DNA of 48,195 bases from Sorangium cellulosum (GTDB lineage Bacteria; Myxococcota_A; Polyangia; Polyangiales; Polyangiaceae). The DNA is taken from the NCBI GenBank assembly GCA_020720045.1, contig DYPH01000025.1:4949-53143 (forward strand), read 5' to 3'. The notes beneath the pieces were generated by a model. It saw only the letters and a list, made by a program, of their open reading frames with translations. It had not been told where the DNA came from and did no database searches. This document shows, piece by piece, positions 15,771 through 23,852 of this stretch (its first letter is position 1; every line of letters begins with the position of its first letter). The position numbers and the translations under genes were made by a program.

Positions 15771-16901
15771 ATGCCGTCGCGTACCCCCTTCTTCGCCGCC
15801 CCCCTGCTCCTCTCGGCGCTGGTTGCAGCCCCGCTTGCTGCCTGCAGCGGCAGCGAAGGGGGCGCCGCAGAAGACGACAAAATCATCGGCGATAACAACT
15901 TTGTAGCGGTTGCCGAGGACGGCTCGAATATCCCTGCAAAGTACAAGGGTCTCCTCGATGCCTTCGGGCTCGGATCGATGACCTGCACGATGACCCACCT
16001 CGGCGACGGCCTCGTCTTGACGGCGGGGCACTGCGTCGACGCGCCGCCGGTGAAGAACGAGATCGTCCCTTGCGGCGACGTGGCCATTCGTTGGGGCTTC
16101 CGCGGATCCCGGAGTGAACAGTCGCTCCCCGAATCCCGTTGCGAGCGCATTTTGGTCGCGAAGGATGACACCAAGACCGGCGTCGATTTCGCCCTCCTTC
16201 TCGTCGACAACCCGCCCTCGGCAAAGGTCCCGGTGACGCTCGCGACGACGGCGAAGGTCGGGACGAAAATCACGATTTTTGGCCACCCGAAGGGGCGCCC
16301 GCTGGAGTGGTCGAAGACCTGCACGATTCAGCCGGGAACCTCGTTCTTTAGCGGAGATGGCGGTCTTGACGCCGACGCTGCGAACGGCCCGTCGACGGAA
16401 TTTTTCGCCCACCAATGCGACACCGAGCCGGGCAATAGCGGCAGCACTGTGCTGGACGACAAGACGCTTGCCGTCGTCGGCATTCACGACGGTGGGTATC
16501 CGAACTGGAACTACGGAACCTACGTCACGCGGACGGCGATTGCCGATTGGATCGGGAAGGTCGACGGCCCGAAGACCGCATTCATGTACCCGAGTGAAGG
16601 GGACGTCCTGGAAGGGGAAGTCTCTGTCACGATGCGCCGCTGGATGCGGAACGGGACCGTCGGGAAGATCGTGGTCGCCTTTCCGGACGGCACCAAGCAG
16701 ACGATCGCCGCCAACGAAGACGGCCTCCTCTGGGATTCGCGGAAGACCTCCGACGGCCCGGCGACGATCACCGCGACCGCTTACGACGCCAAGACGGGCG
16801 CCGCCGGCACCCCGGTGAAACTCCCCGTAACCATTCGGAATACGCCGGTGACCGCCGACGCGGGCGCCGATGCCTCCCCCGCCGACGCCGGCCGCGACTG
16901 A
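15771..16901 (+). CDS. Secreted trypsin-like serine protease lipoprotein
   Basis: The protein has 376 residues. A signal peptide ends in LAAC, so it is a lipoprotein. The chymotrypsin-fold catalytic triad is visible: His in LVLTAGHCVD, Asp in GVDFALLLVD and Ser in EPGNSGSTVLDD. The C-terminal 110 residues (EGEVSVTMRRWMRNG onwards, with TITATAYDAKTG) look like an immunoglobulin-like beta domain, followed by a short Ala/Asp tail. It should cleave proteins at the cell surface or outside. The hypothetical gene at 16905 follows three bases after the stop, so the two are probably co-translated. Confidence 0.85.
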   Translation: MPSRTPFFAAPLLLSALVAAPLAACSGSEGGAAEDDKIIGDNNFVAVAEDGSNIPAKYKGLLDAFGLGSMTCTMTHLGDGLVLTAGHCVDAPPVKNEIVPCGDVAIRWGFRGSRSEQSLPESRCERILVAKDDTKTGVDFALLLVDNPPSAKVPVTLATTAKVGTKITIFGHPKGRPLEWSKTCTIQPGTSFFSGDGGLDADAANGPSTEFFAHQCDTEPGNSGSTVLDDKTLAVVGIHDGGYPNWNYGTYVTRTAIADWIGKVDGPKTAFMYPSEGDVLEGEVSVTMRRWMRNGTVGKIVVAFPDGTKQTIAANEDGLLWDSRKTSDGPATITATAYDAKTGAAGTPVKLPVTIRNTPVTADAGADASPADAGRD

Positions 16902-16904
16902 CCG

Positions 16905-17432
16905 ATGCAACCGACCCGCGAAGCCATCGAAGCGGCAGCCCCCTGGGCGGAACTCTTTCACGCCTACGGGCCGGCCATCGACACGCCGGCCCACCTCTTC
17001 GCGCTCGTCGCCGGGACGGCGCGCGAGCGGGAGGACGCGCTCGCCCATTTGACGTCGGCGATCCTCCATCAGGGGACGCCTTGGCCCGCGACGGCGCCGG
17101 TCGCCGAGGTGCTTGTCGGCCTCTTGCGGGCTGGGCACCTCCGCGCCGTCCACGACGATATTTCGCGTTTTCTTGCGGAAATCATTGAAGTTTCTGAGCA
17201 GGTTGCGGCCGCGACCGCCCCCCTCGCCGAGCTCGAAGCTCAGGCCCGTAACCCGGACCTCGACGCGTGGATTGCCGAGACGGCACCGCTCTGGGGGACC
17301 GACGAGGAGGCGGCCGAAGAAGAGTACGAGGCGCTCTTCGACGACGACGCGCTCGCGTCGGCGCTCCTCGCGCGCGCCTACCTCGGTTGCGTCCGGGTGG
17401 CGCCTGCGCTCCGGGCGGCGATCCAGTCCTGA
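16905..17432 (+). CDS. Conserved helical protein of unknown function
   Basis: The protein has 175 residues, is acidic and predicted mostly helical (SEQVAAATAPLAELEAQARN, DEEAAEEEYEALFDDDALAS). No signal peptide, membrane segment or known motif is visible. It starts three bases after the protease gene and is likely in the same operon. Its third-codon GC is high throughout, which supports a real gene. I do not recognise a family. Confidence 0.65.
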   Translation: MQPTREAIEAAAPWAELFHAYGPAIDTPAHLFALVAGTAREREDALAHLTSAILHQGTPWPATAPVAEVLVGLLRAGHLRAVHDDISRFLAEIIEVSEQVAAATAPLAELEAQARNPDLDAWIAETAPLWGTDEEAAEEEYEALFDDDALASALLARAYLGCVRVAPALRAAIQS

Positions 17433-17530
17433 TCTTCTTCCGCGGCGTCGAGGACGGCGTCAACAAGCACCTGGGCCGCGCTTGTCGACCGAAAGAACCG
17501 GTCGAAGAGTCGTGAACGGGCGGTGCTCAT
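17378..17530 (-). CDS. Possible small protein, antisense to the 3' end of the preceding gene
   Basis: This short frame encodes 50 residues beginning MSTARSRLFDRFFRSTSAAQ and continuing VLVDAVLDAAEEDQDW. GAGG lies about ten bases upstream of the ATG, and third-codon positions are strongly GC in the non-overlapping part. Its last 55 bases overlap the 16905-17432 gene on the opposite strand. No family is recognised. It could be a chance frame in GC-rich DNA. Confidence 0.4.
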   Translation of the reverse strand: MSTARSRLFDRFFRSTSAAQVLVDAVLDAAEEDQDWIAARSAGATRTQPR

Positions 17531-17635
17531 ACCGACCTCTTTGCGCAATGTCACTCGGTGACTCAATCGTGGAAATGACGGAAAAGAAGGGGGCACTTCC
17601 TTGCGCGTTGCGCCTGCGTAAGCTATCGCCCGGCC

Positions 17636-18532
17636 ATGCACCGCCCCTTTGGAATGTTCGCTCTCGCCGCGCTCCTTGGCAGCGCCCCGCTCTTCACCCT
17701 CGCCTGCAGCGCGGAAACGACCGACGAGATCGAGGTCACCGAAGACGACCTCACCGCCGCCGAAATCTCCAGCGCCGGCTGCTCAAAAGCAGGAATTCAA
17801 ACGGCAAAGACCGCGTGGTCAAAGGCGTATCAGCTCTCGCGGTCGCTCTCGACGACGACCACGAATGATCCTGCGAAGCTCGACGCCGTCGCCGAGCAGA
17901 TCGACAAGGCGATCACCGGCTGCTCCGCCTATGCGAAGTACGCCTACGACGCCTCCTACTCGAGCGTCTACACGAAGCAGGTGCGCGCCTCCGGTGGCAC
18001 GCTCGCCTACGCGGTCCGCGTCGCCAAGGCGGGCGACGAGTGCACCGACCCGGTCACGCTCGCCGATGCCGCCTACGCAACGACGGCCGCCAACGCGGCC
18101 TTCAAGAAGGTCGTCCGCAGTGACGCGTGGGCCGCCCCGCTTCGCGAGAAGCTCGCCGGCCATTTCGTCCGCTCCGAGCTCGATGGCTCGTCGACCTCGA
18201 AGCCGGAAGCACTTGACATCACTTCTCAATTTGGCGACCTCGCCAGCGTTACCTTCCGCGCGCCGCGCCCCGGCGTCCTCCCGGTGCTGGAGCGGAAGAT
18301 CTTCAAGAACGGCACCTACGAAGACCTCACGACCGACGCAAACGCCGACGTCGTCGTCGCGAAGGGGACCTGGAAGGCGACCGGCGCCACCATCACCTTC
18401 ACGCCGGCGAAGGGGGCTGCGAGCAGCTCGACGCTCGTGCGGACCGTCTCGAAGACCAGCGCCCCCGTCTTCACGTTGAAGTCGGGCGGCTCGGAAATCT
18501 TCAACTATGACCCCGATCTCTGCTCGGCCTGA
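17636..18532 (+). CDS. Lipoprotein of unknown function
   Basis: The protein has 298 residues. The signal peptide MHRPFGMFALAALLGSAPLF ends at LACS, a lipobox. An acidic linker (TDEIEVTEDDLTAAE) leads to an Ala/Tyr-rich helical region (residues 45-190) and then a beta-rich C-terminal part (DLASVTFRAPRPGVLPVLER, TWKATGATITFTPAKG) that may be a small lipocalin-like or Ig-like module. Seven-odd cysteines are scattered. The product should sit in the outer or inner membrane, facing the periplasm. A hairpin at 18570 follows. Confidence 0.7.
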   Translation: MHRPFGMFALAALLGSAPLFTLACSAETTDEIEVTEDDLTAAEISSAGCSKAGIQTAKTAWSKAYQLSRSLSTTTTNDPAKLDAVAEQIDKAITGCSAYAKYAYDASYSSVYTKQVRASGGTLAYAVRVAKAGDECTDPVTLADAAYATTAANAAFKKVVRSDAWAAPLREKLAGHFVRSELDGSSTSKPEALDITSQFGDLASVTFRAPRPGVLPVLERKIFKNGTYEDLTTDANADVVVAKGTWKATGATITFTPAKGAASSSTLVRTVSKTSAPVFTLKSGGSEIFNYDPDLCSA

Positions 18533-18569
18533 TCCCCAAGCGGATCCCCAAGCACATCCCCAAATAGGC

Positions 18570-18600
18570 GATCCCCGCCGTGTAGCCTACGACGGGGATC
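18570..18600 (+). terminator. Stem-loop downstream of the lipoprotein gene
   Basis: GATCCCCGCCG pairs with CGACGGGGATC (one G-T pair) around a nine-base loop, 37 bases after the stop at 18532. No strong T tract follows, so it may act as a weak or Rho-assisted terminator. Confidence 0.45.
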
Positions 18601-18787
18601 TGGGATTTGGGCTTGCGCCTCGCGCGTACCGTCTCTGCGGCGTTTAAGGTCGAGGATAAGTCGTTAGACGTTCATGTCCTGCCGTTGGACGACCGACCCC
18701 AAGGGAAAGCGAGCTTTCTCTGTAAAAACCGGGTGCTGCGCCGCGCCGAGCGGAAACTCGGCGAAACCGTTGGAGCGGCGTGGCCCC

Positions 18788-18935
18788 GGAGCGGGCCGGA
18801 GTGGATTTGAACCACCACCTGAACGTAATTGCCTCTTCCGATCGATCAGAGGGGTCACGATTTTAGGAGTCTGGAGTGGCTAGGTTGATTCTGATTCGGT
18901 CCACAATCTGCCTCTGCCAATTGGGCTAGCCCCGC
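18788..18935 (-). other. tRNA-like sequence with long internal insertion
   Basis: On the minus strand the 5' end looks like a tRNA: possible acceptor GCGGGGC, TA, and a D-arm GCCCAATTGGCAGAGGC. The 3' end has a T-arm GGTGG-TTCAAAT-CCACT and a near-complementary GGCCCGC, though two bases separate it from the T-stem. The segment between the D-arm and the T-arm is about 70 bases too long and has no standard 5+7+5 anticodon arm. It may be a degenerate tRNA or a tRNA with an insertion. It lies in a 600-base stretch (18533-19133) without protein genes. Confidence 0.35.
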
Positions 18936-19019
18936 GGTGCGTGAAAAGTTCTTCCGTGGAGCGCGGGAGAACCTCTCTTTGAAGAGCGCCGGATTCTGGG
19001 AAGGATTCGGCGTCTCTTC

Positions 19020-19125
19020 GGTACGGGGCGGTGGATTCGAACCACCACTGGGATTGCTTTCGGACCGGTTTAGATTCCGGCTAAGTCTAACATTGCACTC
19101 CGACGCCGACGGTAGGCGCCCCCGC
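19020..19125 (-). other. Second tRNA-like sequence with atypical anticodon region
   Basis: The 3' part is tRNA-like: T-arm GGTGG-TTCGAAT-CCACC followed by GCCCCGT, A and CC. Upstream is a stem GCCGG/CCGGT around AATCTAAA, where a U33-CUA-A37 reading is possible but the loop has eight bases. The 5' part (GCGGGGG) can pair with the acceptor strand, yet it also forms a GCCCC/GGGGC hairpin right after the stop at 19134 and may just be a terminator. The total of 106 bases is longer than a class II tRNA. It shares T-arm sequence with the element at 18788. Confidence 0.35.
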
Positions 19126-19133
19126 CGGGGCTG

Positions 19134-19910
19134 TCACCCCTTTTTTAGGGCCGGTTCGAAGATGTGCTGGAGGATCGAGGCGCCGATGCCATCTTCGACG
19201 GTGACCTCGATCTCATTCGCTTTTTCGCGCGCGCACTTGACGGCGACCTGAAGCGCTTCGACGCGCCGGAGCATCTCGTTTACGGCGGCGACCGGGAGCG
19301 CGGAGCTGTATTTGATCGTCGTCCAGACGCCGGCAAATACGTCTTCACTGACCTCTTTGACCTGCGCCGGGTGCTCTTTCGTCGCTTCGTAGAGGACCAT
19401 CGGCCGCACGATTTTCTTCGTGCGCATCGAACCGGTCGGCTCCGTCGCGTAGAGGGCTTGATTGAGGTCGTACCCCCACTTTTCCGAGGAATCGAGCGTC
19501 GGCAGCTTCTTCACGAAGGTGTGAAGATCATTGAGCTGTTTCTCGAGGACGAGGAGGAACGTCACCGGGCAATCGCGCAGGAGCGTCGTCCCACCGACGA
19601 CGACATCGGCGCGGGCCATGGTGTTCCCCCAGTCGCGCAAGGCGGCGATGCTGAGCCACTCGGAGAGGCCGGCGACGGTGTCTTTGATGACGTCTTCCGC
19701 GCGGGCCTGGACGTTGTGGCGATCGTCGGGGAGGCGCTCGCCGGTCGGCGACGTCGGGTCGTCGTCTTTGGGCTGGAAGGTCTTTACGTGACCGGAGAAA
19801 AGCTCCTTTTTTTGGAGCGCTTTGTGGTCTTCCGAGAGCTTGTTGTAGACGCGGCTCTTCGTCCCCTGCTCGATGGCAATGACCTGATTCAACTTCATCG
19901 TACGCGGCAT
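19134..19910 (-). CDS. Conserved protein of unknown function
   Basis: The protein has 258 residues and begins MPRTMKLNQVIAIEQGTKSR, continuing VYNKLSEDHKALQKKELFSG. It looks soluble and compact, with no signal peptide. Conserved-looking segments are GLSEWLSIAALRDWGNTMAR and VGGTTLLRDCPVTFLLVLEK. I recall similar proteins only as an uncharacterised DUF family in actinobacteria and phages, with low certainty. The frame remains open far upstream, but the MPRTMKLN start fits; extension would run antisense to the divergent lipoprotein. MKLN, four codons in, is an alternative start. Function is unknown. Confidence 0.7.
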   Translation of the reverse strand: MPRTMKLNQVIAIEQGTKSRVYNKLSEDHKALQKKELFSGHVKTFQPKDDDPTSPTGERLPDDRHNVQARAEDVIKDTVAGLSEWLSIAALRDWGNTMARADVVVGGTTLLRDCPVTFLLVLEKQLNDLHTFVKKLPTLDSSEKWGYDLNQALYATEPTGSMRTKKIVRPMVLYEATKEHPAQVKEVSEDVFAGVWTTIKYSSALPVAAVNEMLRRVEALQVAVKCAREKANEIEVTVEDGIGASILQHIFEPALKKG

Positions 19911-19988
19911 TGGTTCTTCTTCGCTTTCTCGGGCCGAGGGTATCGGAATTTGGGAATCGCGTGGTGACATCAGGCATTGTGCCGGGCG

Positions 19989-21539
19989 ATGAAGTCCCTC
20001 CCCGTTCCCAGCGTTGTTTTCGCCATGGCACTTCTCGCCTGCAAGGCCCCCGCGCCTGCGCCGATCCCGGTCACGACAGCGCCGACGGCGCTTGCGATTC
20101 CGAGCGCTTCCGCCGCGCCCCATGCGGAGCCGGCCCCCCTCTGCACGCCGAAAACCGGTGAGGCGCCGCCGACGGGACCGGTCGGGATCTGCGAGTTTGT
20201 CCTCCTCGATGGCGCGGCGGGGGCCCCCTACGCGGCGGCGCTCGTTCAGGCGCGCGGGAAACGGGGCAAAGGCTTCGAAACGGTCGTCAAGCAGGCCTGC
20301 GGAGGGAAGGTCGTCGAGACGAGCCGCTACGAGCCCGATTCGCAGCCGTCGGGGACGATGGAACTGGACGTCTGGGTGAATGAAGACGGCAAGCGGACGC
20401 GCCTTGAAAATGCGTTTATTGCCGGCACCTTCGATTTCGATGGGGATGGCACGCCGGAGCCGCTCGTTTTTCAGGAAGTTGCCGGGGATCGCGGACTGTT
20501 CGTCGAAAAGAAGACGAAAGCCTCCGTCTACTTTGCGTCGGGGGTCGTCTCGACGATGATCCCCCACGTTTCGACCGATACCCTGGATGCAGTCGGCGAA
20601 GGGAAGCGGACAGTCGTGCTCAAGCGCCACGGACAGACGGCGCTGAACGGGGAGCTATTCGCACCCCAAGACCTTGAAGTATATTCGTTTTCCAAGACGG
20701 GCCCCGAGGCGATGCGCGGACCGCTCCCGAAGTCGAACCTCGCACGCATCGCCGCGCACTGTACGCCTTACGCCGATGCCCTCCCGAAGATGACCGTCCC
20801 GACGCCGACCCCGTCGTCACCGACGAGCACGTTTCTTTCCGGGTTGGCCCCCAAGTGCGCGCCGCTCGGGGACGCGGATCGCAAGGCGACGATCGGCCAG
20901 CTTCAAACGCAGCTCGCTGCTCTCTTCAAAGCGCGCGGGGCGACCGCCGAAGAGCCGGATCTCGCGAAAGTACCGACGCCGGTCATGCCCGAGGTCGCCG
21001 TCGATTTCGGTTGCTCGCTGCCGAGCGGAACGCTCCTGAACGTCCACTATTCGGAGGGGCTCGAGACCTCCGTCTCCGAGCTTTGGCGCCGTGCCCCGAA
21101 CGGGACCTTGACCCAGGAGCTCTCCCTGCGCGGCCTTATCGGCGCCGAGTGGTACCATAGGTTCAGCGTGGAAGTGCTTGGGAGCTTTACAGAAAAGGCG
21201 GGTGCGGTCGCTGTGCCGCTCGTCGCGATCAGCGAGCACGAGATCGGCTCGATGGAGGTCGCGACGACCTACTACCTCTGGCCAGCGAGCGGCCCGGTCC
21301 GGGTCGCATCGACCCCGTCGCCCAACACGGCGCTCCTCGCGCGCCCGGAGGGGGACTTGTTTGTCGCGCTCCCGACGAACAAAGTAGCCCCCTGGGCGAC
21401 CTCGATCGACGAGGCGGTGAAGCTCCCGTGGACGGAGAAATCGCTCACCGTCCTCGCACCGAAGGTCGCTCCGAAGGGGGCGCTCGCCGACCTGATCCGC
21501 CAGACGGCCGCCGCGCGCGCCGCCCTCCCGACGCCGTGA
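19989..21539 (+). CDS. Large lipoprotein of unknown function
   Basis: The protein has 516 residues. The signal peptide MKSLPVPSVVFAMALLAC ends in a lipobox and is followed by an Ala/Pro linker. Residues 60-230 form one beta-rich unit containing GTFDFDGDGTPEPLVF, similar to the calcium-binding turn of FG-GAP repeats. A second unit follows a Thr/Pro/Ser linker near residue 270. No catalytic motif is visible. It diverges from the gene at 19910 with a 78-base gap, and converges exactly on the gene at 21540 with no bases between the two stop codons. Confidence 0.75.
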   Translation: MKSLPVPSVVFAMALLACKAPAPAPIPVTTAPTALAIPSASAAPHAEPAPLCTPKTGEAPPTGPVGICEFVLLDGAAGAPYAAALVQARGKRGKGFETVVKQACGGKVVETSRYEPDSQPSGTMELDVWVNEDGKRTRLENAFIAGTFDFDGDGTPEPLVFQEVAGDRGLFVEKKTKASVYFASGVVSTMIPHVSTDTLDAVGEGKRTVVLKRHGQTALNGELFAPQDLEVYSFSKTGPEAMRGPLPKSNLARIAAHCTPYADALPKMTVPTPTPSSPTSTFLSGLAPKCAPLGDADRKATIGQLQTQLAALFKARGATAEEPDLAKVPTPVMPEVAVDFGCSLPSGTLLNVHYSEGLETSVSELWRRAPNGTLTQELSLRGLIGAEWYHRFSVEVLGSFTEKAGAVAVPLVAISEHEIGSMEVATTYYLWPASGPVRVASTPSPNTALLARPEGDLFVALPTNKVAPWATSIDEAVKLPWTEKSLTVLAPKVAPKGALADLIRQTAAARAALPTP

Positions 21540-22538
21540 TCAGAGCTTGTCTTTGATCGTGAGGAAGGTCTCGAGGGCGTTCAGCTCGTCGTCGGTGTGG
21601 GTCCCTTTAAGGATCACGATATCGGCGATTTGCATGCTCACCGCGTGCTCGCCCGTGGGGGAACCGCCGACGTAGAACGGGAGGGCGTTGGTGGCGTTCA
21701 CGAGCGCGTTCGGGGGCGGCGTCGCGAATGCCAACTCCTTGCCGTCGTAGCGGAGGGAGACGCGCCCGTTGACCCGGCGGAAGCCGATCAGGTGGAGCTT
21801 TCCGTCGTGGGTATCGACGGCAGCGTTCGCCGGCGGCGTGAGGTTGCTAGAATTGTTCCCTCCGAGACCGCCGCCGACCATGCCGTGACGTTCGACGGTT
21901 CGAACCACGTTCGTGTAGTTCGCGTAGAGCTGGAGGCCATCGAACGGGGAGACGACCTTGTTGTTCAGCAGGACGGCCCCGAGGTTGTTGGAGTTCTTAT
22001 CGGAGACGGAGACGACCACCTCGGCGGCGAGATCGCCGGTCGCGAAATCGAGGCGATTCCCGGCGCTTTGAAGGACCATCGCCTGGAAGCGTTGCGGCGC
22101 GGTGGCGACTTGGGTGAAGCGCACCGTCGGGACCCCGCCGGCGAGGATGGAATCGGGGGTCGGTGCCGTGAACGTCAGGGTCGACGAGGTGACCGGGACG
22201 AGCTTGATCGGCGTCGTTCCGGAACCGGAAGAGTCGGACCAAGCCGCGATTTTCCCGTTGGCGAGCGTGACGTTGGAGGCGTCGAACCAGAGGGAGACCG
22301 CCGAGAGATCCCGGGGGGAGAACGGCGGTTTCGGGCCCGCGTCGGTCGGGCCTGCGTCGGTCGGCGCTGCGTCGGTCGGGCCCGCATCCGTTTCGGCGGC
22401 GTCGGCTGCGGCAGCGTCGGTGGCGGCAGCGTCGGTGGCGCCCCCGTCGCTCGGCGTCGGGGTGGTCGTCGGATCGTCCCCGACGCAGGCAAACATTCCG
22501 AGCGAGGCGACCGTGGCGATGGCGAAGAACGAGCGCAT
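21540..22538 (-). CDS. Lipoprotein with LamG/concanavalin-like domain
   Basis: The protein has 332 residues. The signal peptide MRSFFAIATVASLGMFAC has a lipobox. Residues 30-70 are a DAA/DAGPTDA low-complexity linker. From about residue 75, SAVSLWFDASNVTLANGKIA and AWSDSSGSG, then KLHLIGFRRVNGRVSLRYDG and PFYVGGSPTGEHAVSMQIAD follow the pattern of LamG/ConA-like jelly-roll domains that bind sugars or proteins at the cell surface. Family assignment is by pattern, not alignment. It is a likely surface lipoprotein and stands alone. Confidence 0.75.
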   Translation of the reverse strand: MRSFFAIATVASLGMFACVGDDPTTTPTPSDGGATDAAATDAAAADAAETDAGPTDAAPTDAGPTDAGPKPPFSPRDLSAVSLWFDASNVTLANGKIAAWSDSSGSGTTPIKLVPVTSSTLTFTAPTPDSILAGGVPTVRFTQVATAPQRFQAMVLQSAGNRLDFATGDLAAEVVVSVSDKNSNNLGAVLLNNKVVSPFDGLQLYANYTNVVRTVERHGMVGGGLGGNNSSNLTPPANAAVDTHDGKLHLIGFRRVNGRVSLRYDGKELAFATPPPNALVNATNALPFYVGGSPTGEHAVSMQIADIVILKGTHTDDELNALETFLTIKDKL

Positions 22539-22629
22539 GCGCCAAGACTAACGCAGCCGCCCGGGAAAGGATAGGGCACGCACGAAAAGCAAACGCCATC
22601 GCGGAAGTTCCGGATGACGTTTGCGTTTT

Positions 22630-22706
22630 TGGTCGGGGAGGCGGGATTTGAACCCGCGACGACGAGCACCCAAAGCTCGTGCACTACCAGGCTGTGCGAC
22701 ACCCCG
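22630..22706 (-). tRNA. tRNA-Pro (anticodon TGG)
   Basis: The cloverleaf reads CGGGGTG acceptor, D-arm with CCTGGTAG, anticodon arm CGAGC-TTTGGGT-GCTCG giving TGG, T-arm GCGGG-TTCAAAT-CCCGC, acceptor CTCCCCG, discriminator A and encoded CCA. One T-T mismatch lies in the acceptor stem. It is 77 bases long. Confidence 0.95.
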
Positions 22707-22752
22707 AGGCACGGGAGGCTTACGGGAAATCGCGCGACAAGGGAAGTGGAGC

Positions 22753-22778
22753 TGCGCGTCGGCGCGCCGTTTCCTCGG
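22753..22778. repeat. Remnant of a family R palindrome
   Basis: TGCGCGTC is followed directly by GGCGCGCCGTTTCCTCGG. These are the two outer arms of family R with the core hairpin missing, consistent with an internal deletion. It lies between tRNA-Pro and the gene ending at 22780. Confidence 0.45.
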
Positions 22779-22779
22779 C

Positions 22780-23439
22780 TTACTTGCGGAAGGCGTCGAT
22801 CGCTTCCGGGAGCCCGCGGGCGGTCGCGGCGAGCTTCACGTAGAGGTGGTCGGCGTCGGTCTCGATGGTGTCGATCCCGAAGACCGGCGCGAGCACCGAG
22901 AGGGCGCGCCGGAACTTTTCGTTCTTCGCGAGCTGGGGCGCCTTCATGAGGTCGATGACGATGCGATCGCCGTCGGCTTCGAGGATAAATGCCGGCTTCT
23001 TCGGCAGGAACTTGAGGATATTCCCAGGCTTCGAGAGGTCGAGCGCCCCCGATTTGAGGAGCGCGGCGACCGGCGACTCACTGTCGGCGCCGTCGGCGCT
23101 CGCGACCGGATCGAGCTTGATGTCGCGGAGGCGGAGCCCGATGCGGATCGAGTCGGTGCCGATCTTCACATCTTCGATACGGATCGCGGCGCTGGCGCGG
23201 ATCGGCGTCCCCATGGCGTCGATGGTCGCACCGAGCCGCAGTGCCGGCGGCGTCGCTTCAATGGCGATGTCTTTCGGGGTCCGCTTGCCGGCGGGGATGT
23301 TCCCGGCGAACCAACGGAGCGCCGCGATCGGAACGCCGAAGCGTCCGCCGGCAGCATTTTTCGCGACGTGGACAAGCTCCTGCGGGTTTTTTCGGACGTA
23401 GCCAACGGCGGCATCGAGCAGGGCGCGGGGTCGGATCAT
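22780..23439 (-). CDS. Conserved hypothetical protein
   Basis: The protein has 219 residues and starts MIRPRALLDAAVGYVRKNPQ. It is soluble, with no signal peptide. Alternating hydrophobic and charged stretches (DIAIEATPPALRLGATIDAM, GTDSIRIGLRLRDIKLDP) suggest a beta-rich lipid- or membrane-binding fold, with a C-terminal helix. I do not recognise a family. GC-rich third positions along the whole frame support a real gene. It lies in tandem with, and downstream of, the small lipoprotein gene at 23512. Confidence 0.65.
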   Translation of the reverse strand: MIRPRALLDAAVGYVRKNPQELVHVAKNAAGGRFGVPIAALRWFAGNIPAGKRTPKDIAIEATPPALRLGATIDAMGTPIRASAAIRIEDVKIGTDSIRIGLRLRDIKLDPVASADGADSESPVAALLKSGALDLSKPGNILKFLPKKPAFILEADGDRIVIDLMKAPQLAKNEKFRRALSVLAPVFGIDTIETDADHLYVKLAATARGLPEAIDAFRK

Positions 23440-23511
23440 GGACTTTCCGTTATCGCGCCGAGCGTGCCGGGAAGTCTATGCGCGCGTTTGGGAATTTGGT
23501 CACGCGGTGCG

Positions 23512-23715
23512 TCAGTCGCCGGCGCCATCGGCGTCCAGCGAGGCTTCGTCCAGCGAGGCGTCGTCCAGCGAGGCGTCGTCGAAGGGCGCCTCTGCGGCGA
23601 CGGCGGGCGAGGCGTCTCGGTAGCTGTCGGTGCCGATCATGACGTCCCCACTTGTGCACGCGGCGAGGGCCCCCGCTAACAGGGCGACCGGGAGGGCGAC
23701 GTAGGCCCATTTCAT
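23512..23715 (-). CDS. Short lipoprotein with DDASL repeats
   Basis: The protein has 67 residues. The signal peptide MKWAYVALPVALLAGALAAC ends in a lipobox. The tail has four near-identical five-residue units (DDASL, DDASL, DEASL, DADG), encoded by 15-base repeats around 23536-23580. An upstream in-frame start at 23787 would precede the signal peptide with Arg-rich nonsense, so the ATG at 23715 is preferred. Function is unknown. Confidence 0.6.
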   Translation of the reverse strand: MKWAYVALPVALLAGALAACTSGDVMIGTDSYRDASPAVAAEAPFDDASLDDASLDEASLDADGAGD

Positions 23716-23852
23716 CGGCACGTGACCTCGGCGCCGGGGAGCGGCGCGGAGCTGGCGTGGGCGCCCCGAAAGCGGCTGCGCGCACATCGACCCGTTCCGA
23801 ATTGTGCCCTTGCGCGTTCTCTCGGGCGGCTCACTTGCGTAACTTGCTTTCG

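Noticed and set aside
15588-17153. 521-residue frame opposite the serine protease
   Set aside because: It is antisense to a gene with signal peptide, lipobox and catalytic triad, and shows no domain of its own.
18788-18935. tRNA with a self-splicing group I intron
   Set aside because: The insertion of about 70 bases is far shorter than a group I intron and no conserved core was found.
19911-20630. Extension of the 19134-19910 gene to 498 residues
   Set aside because: The added part is antisense to a real lipoprotein and is Arg-rich without structure.
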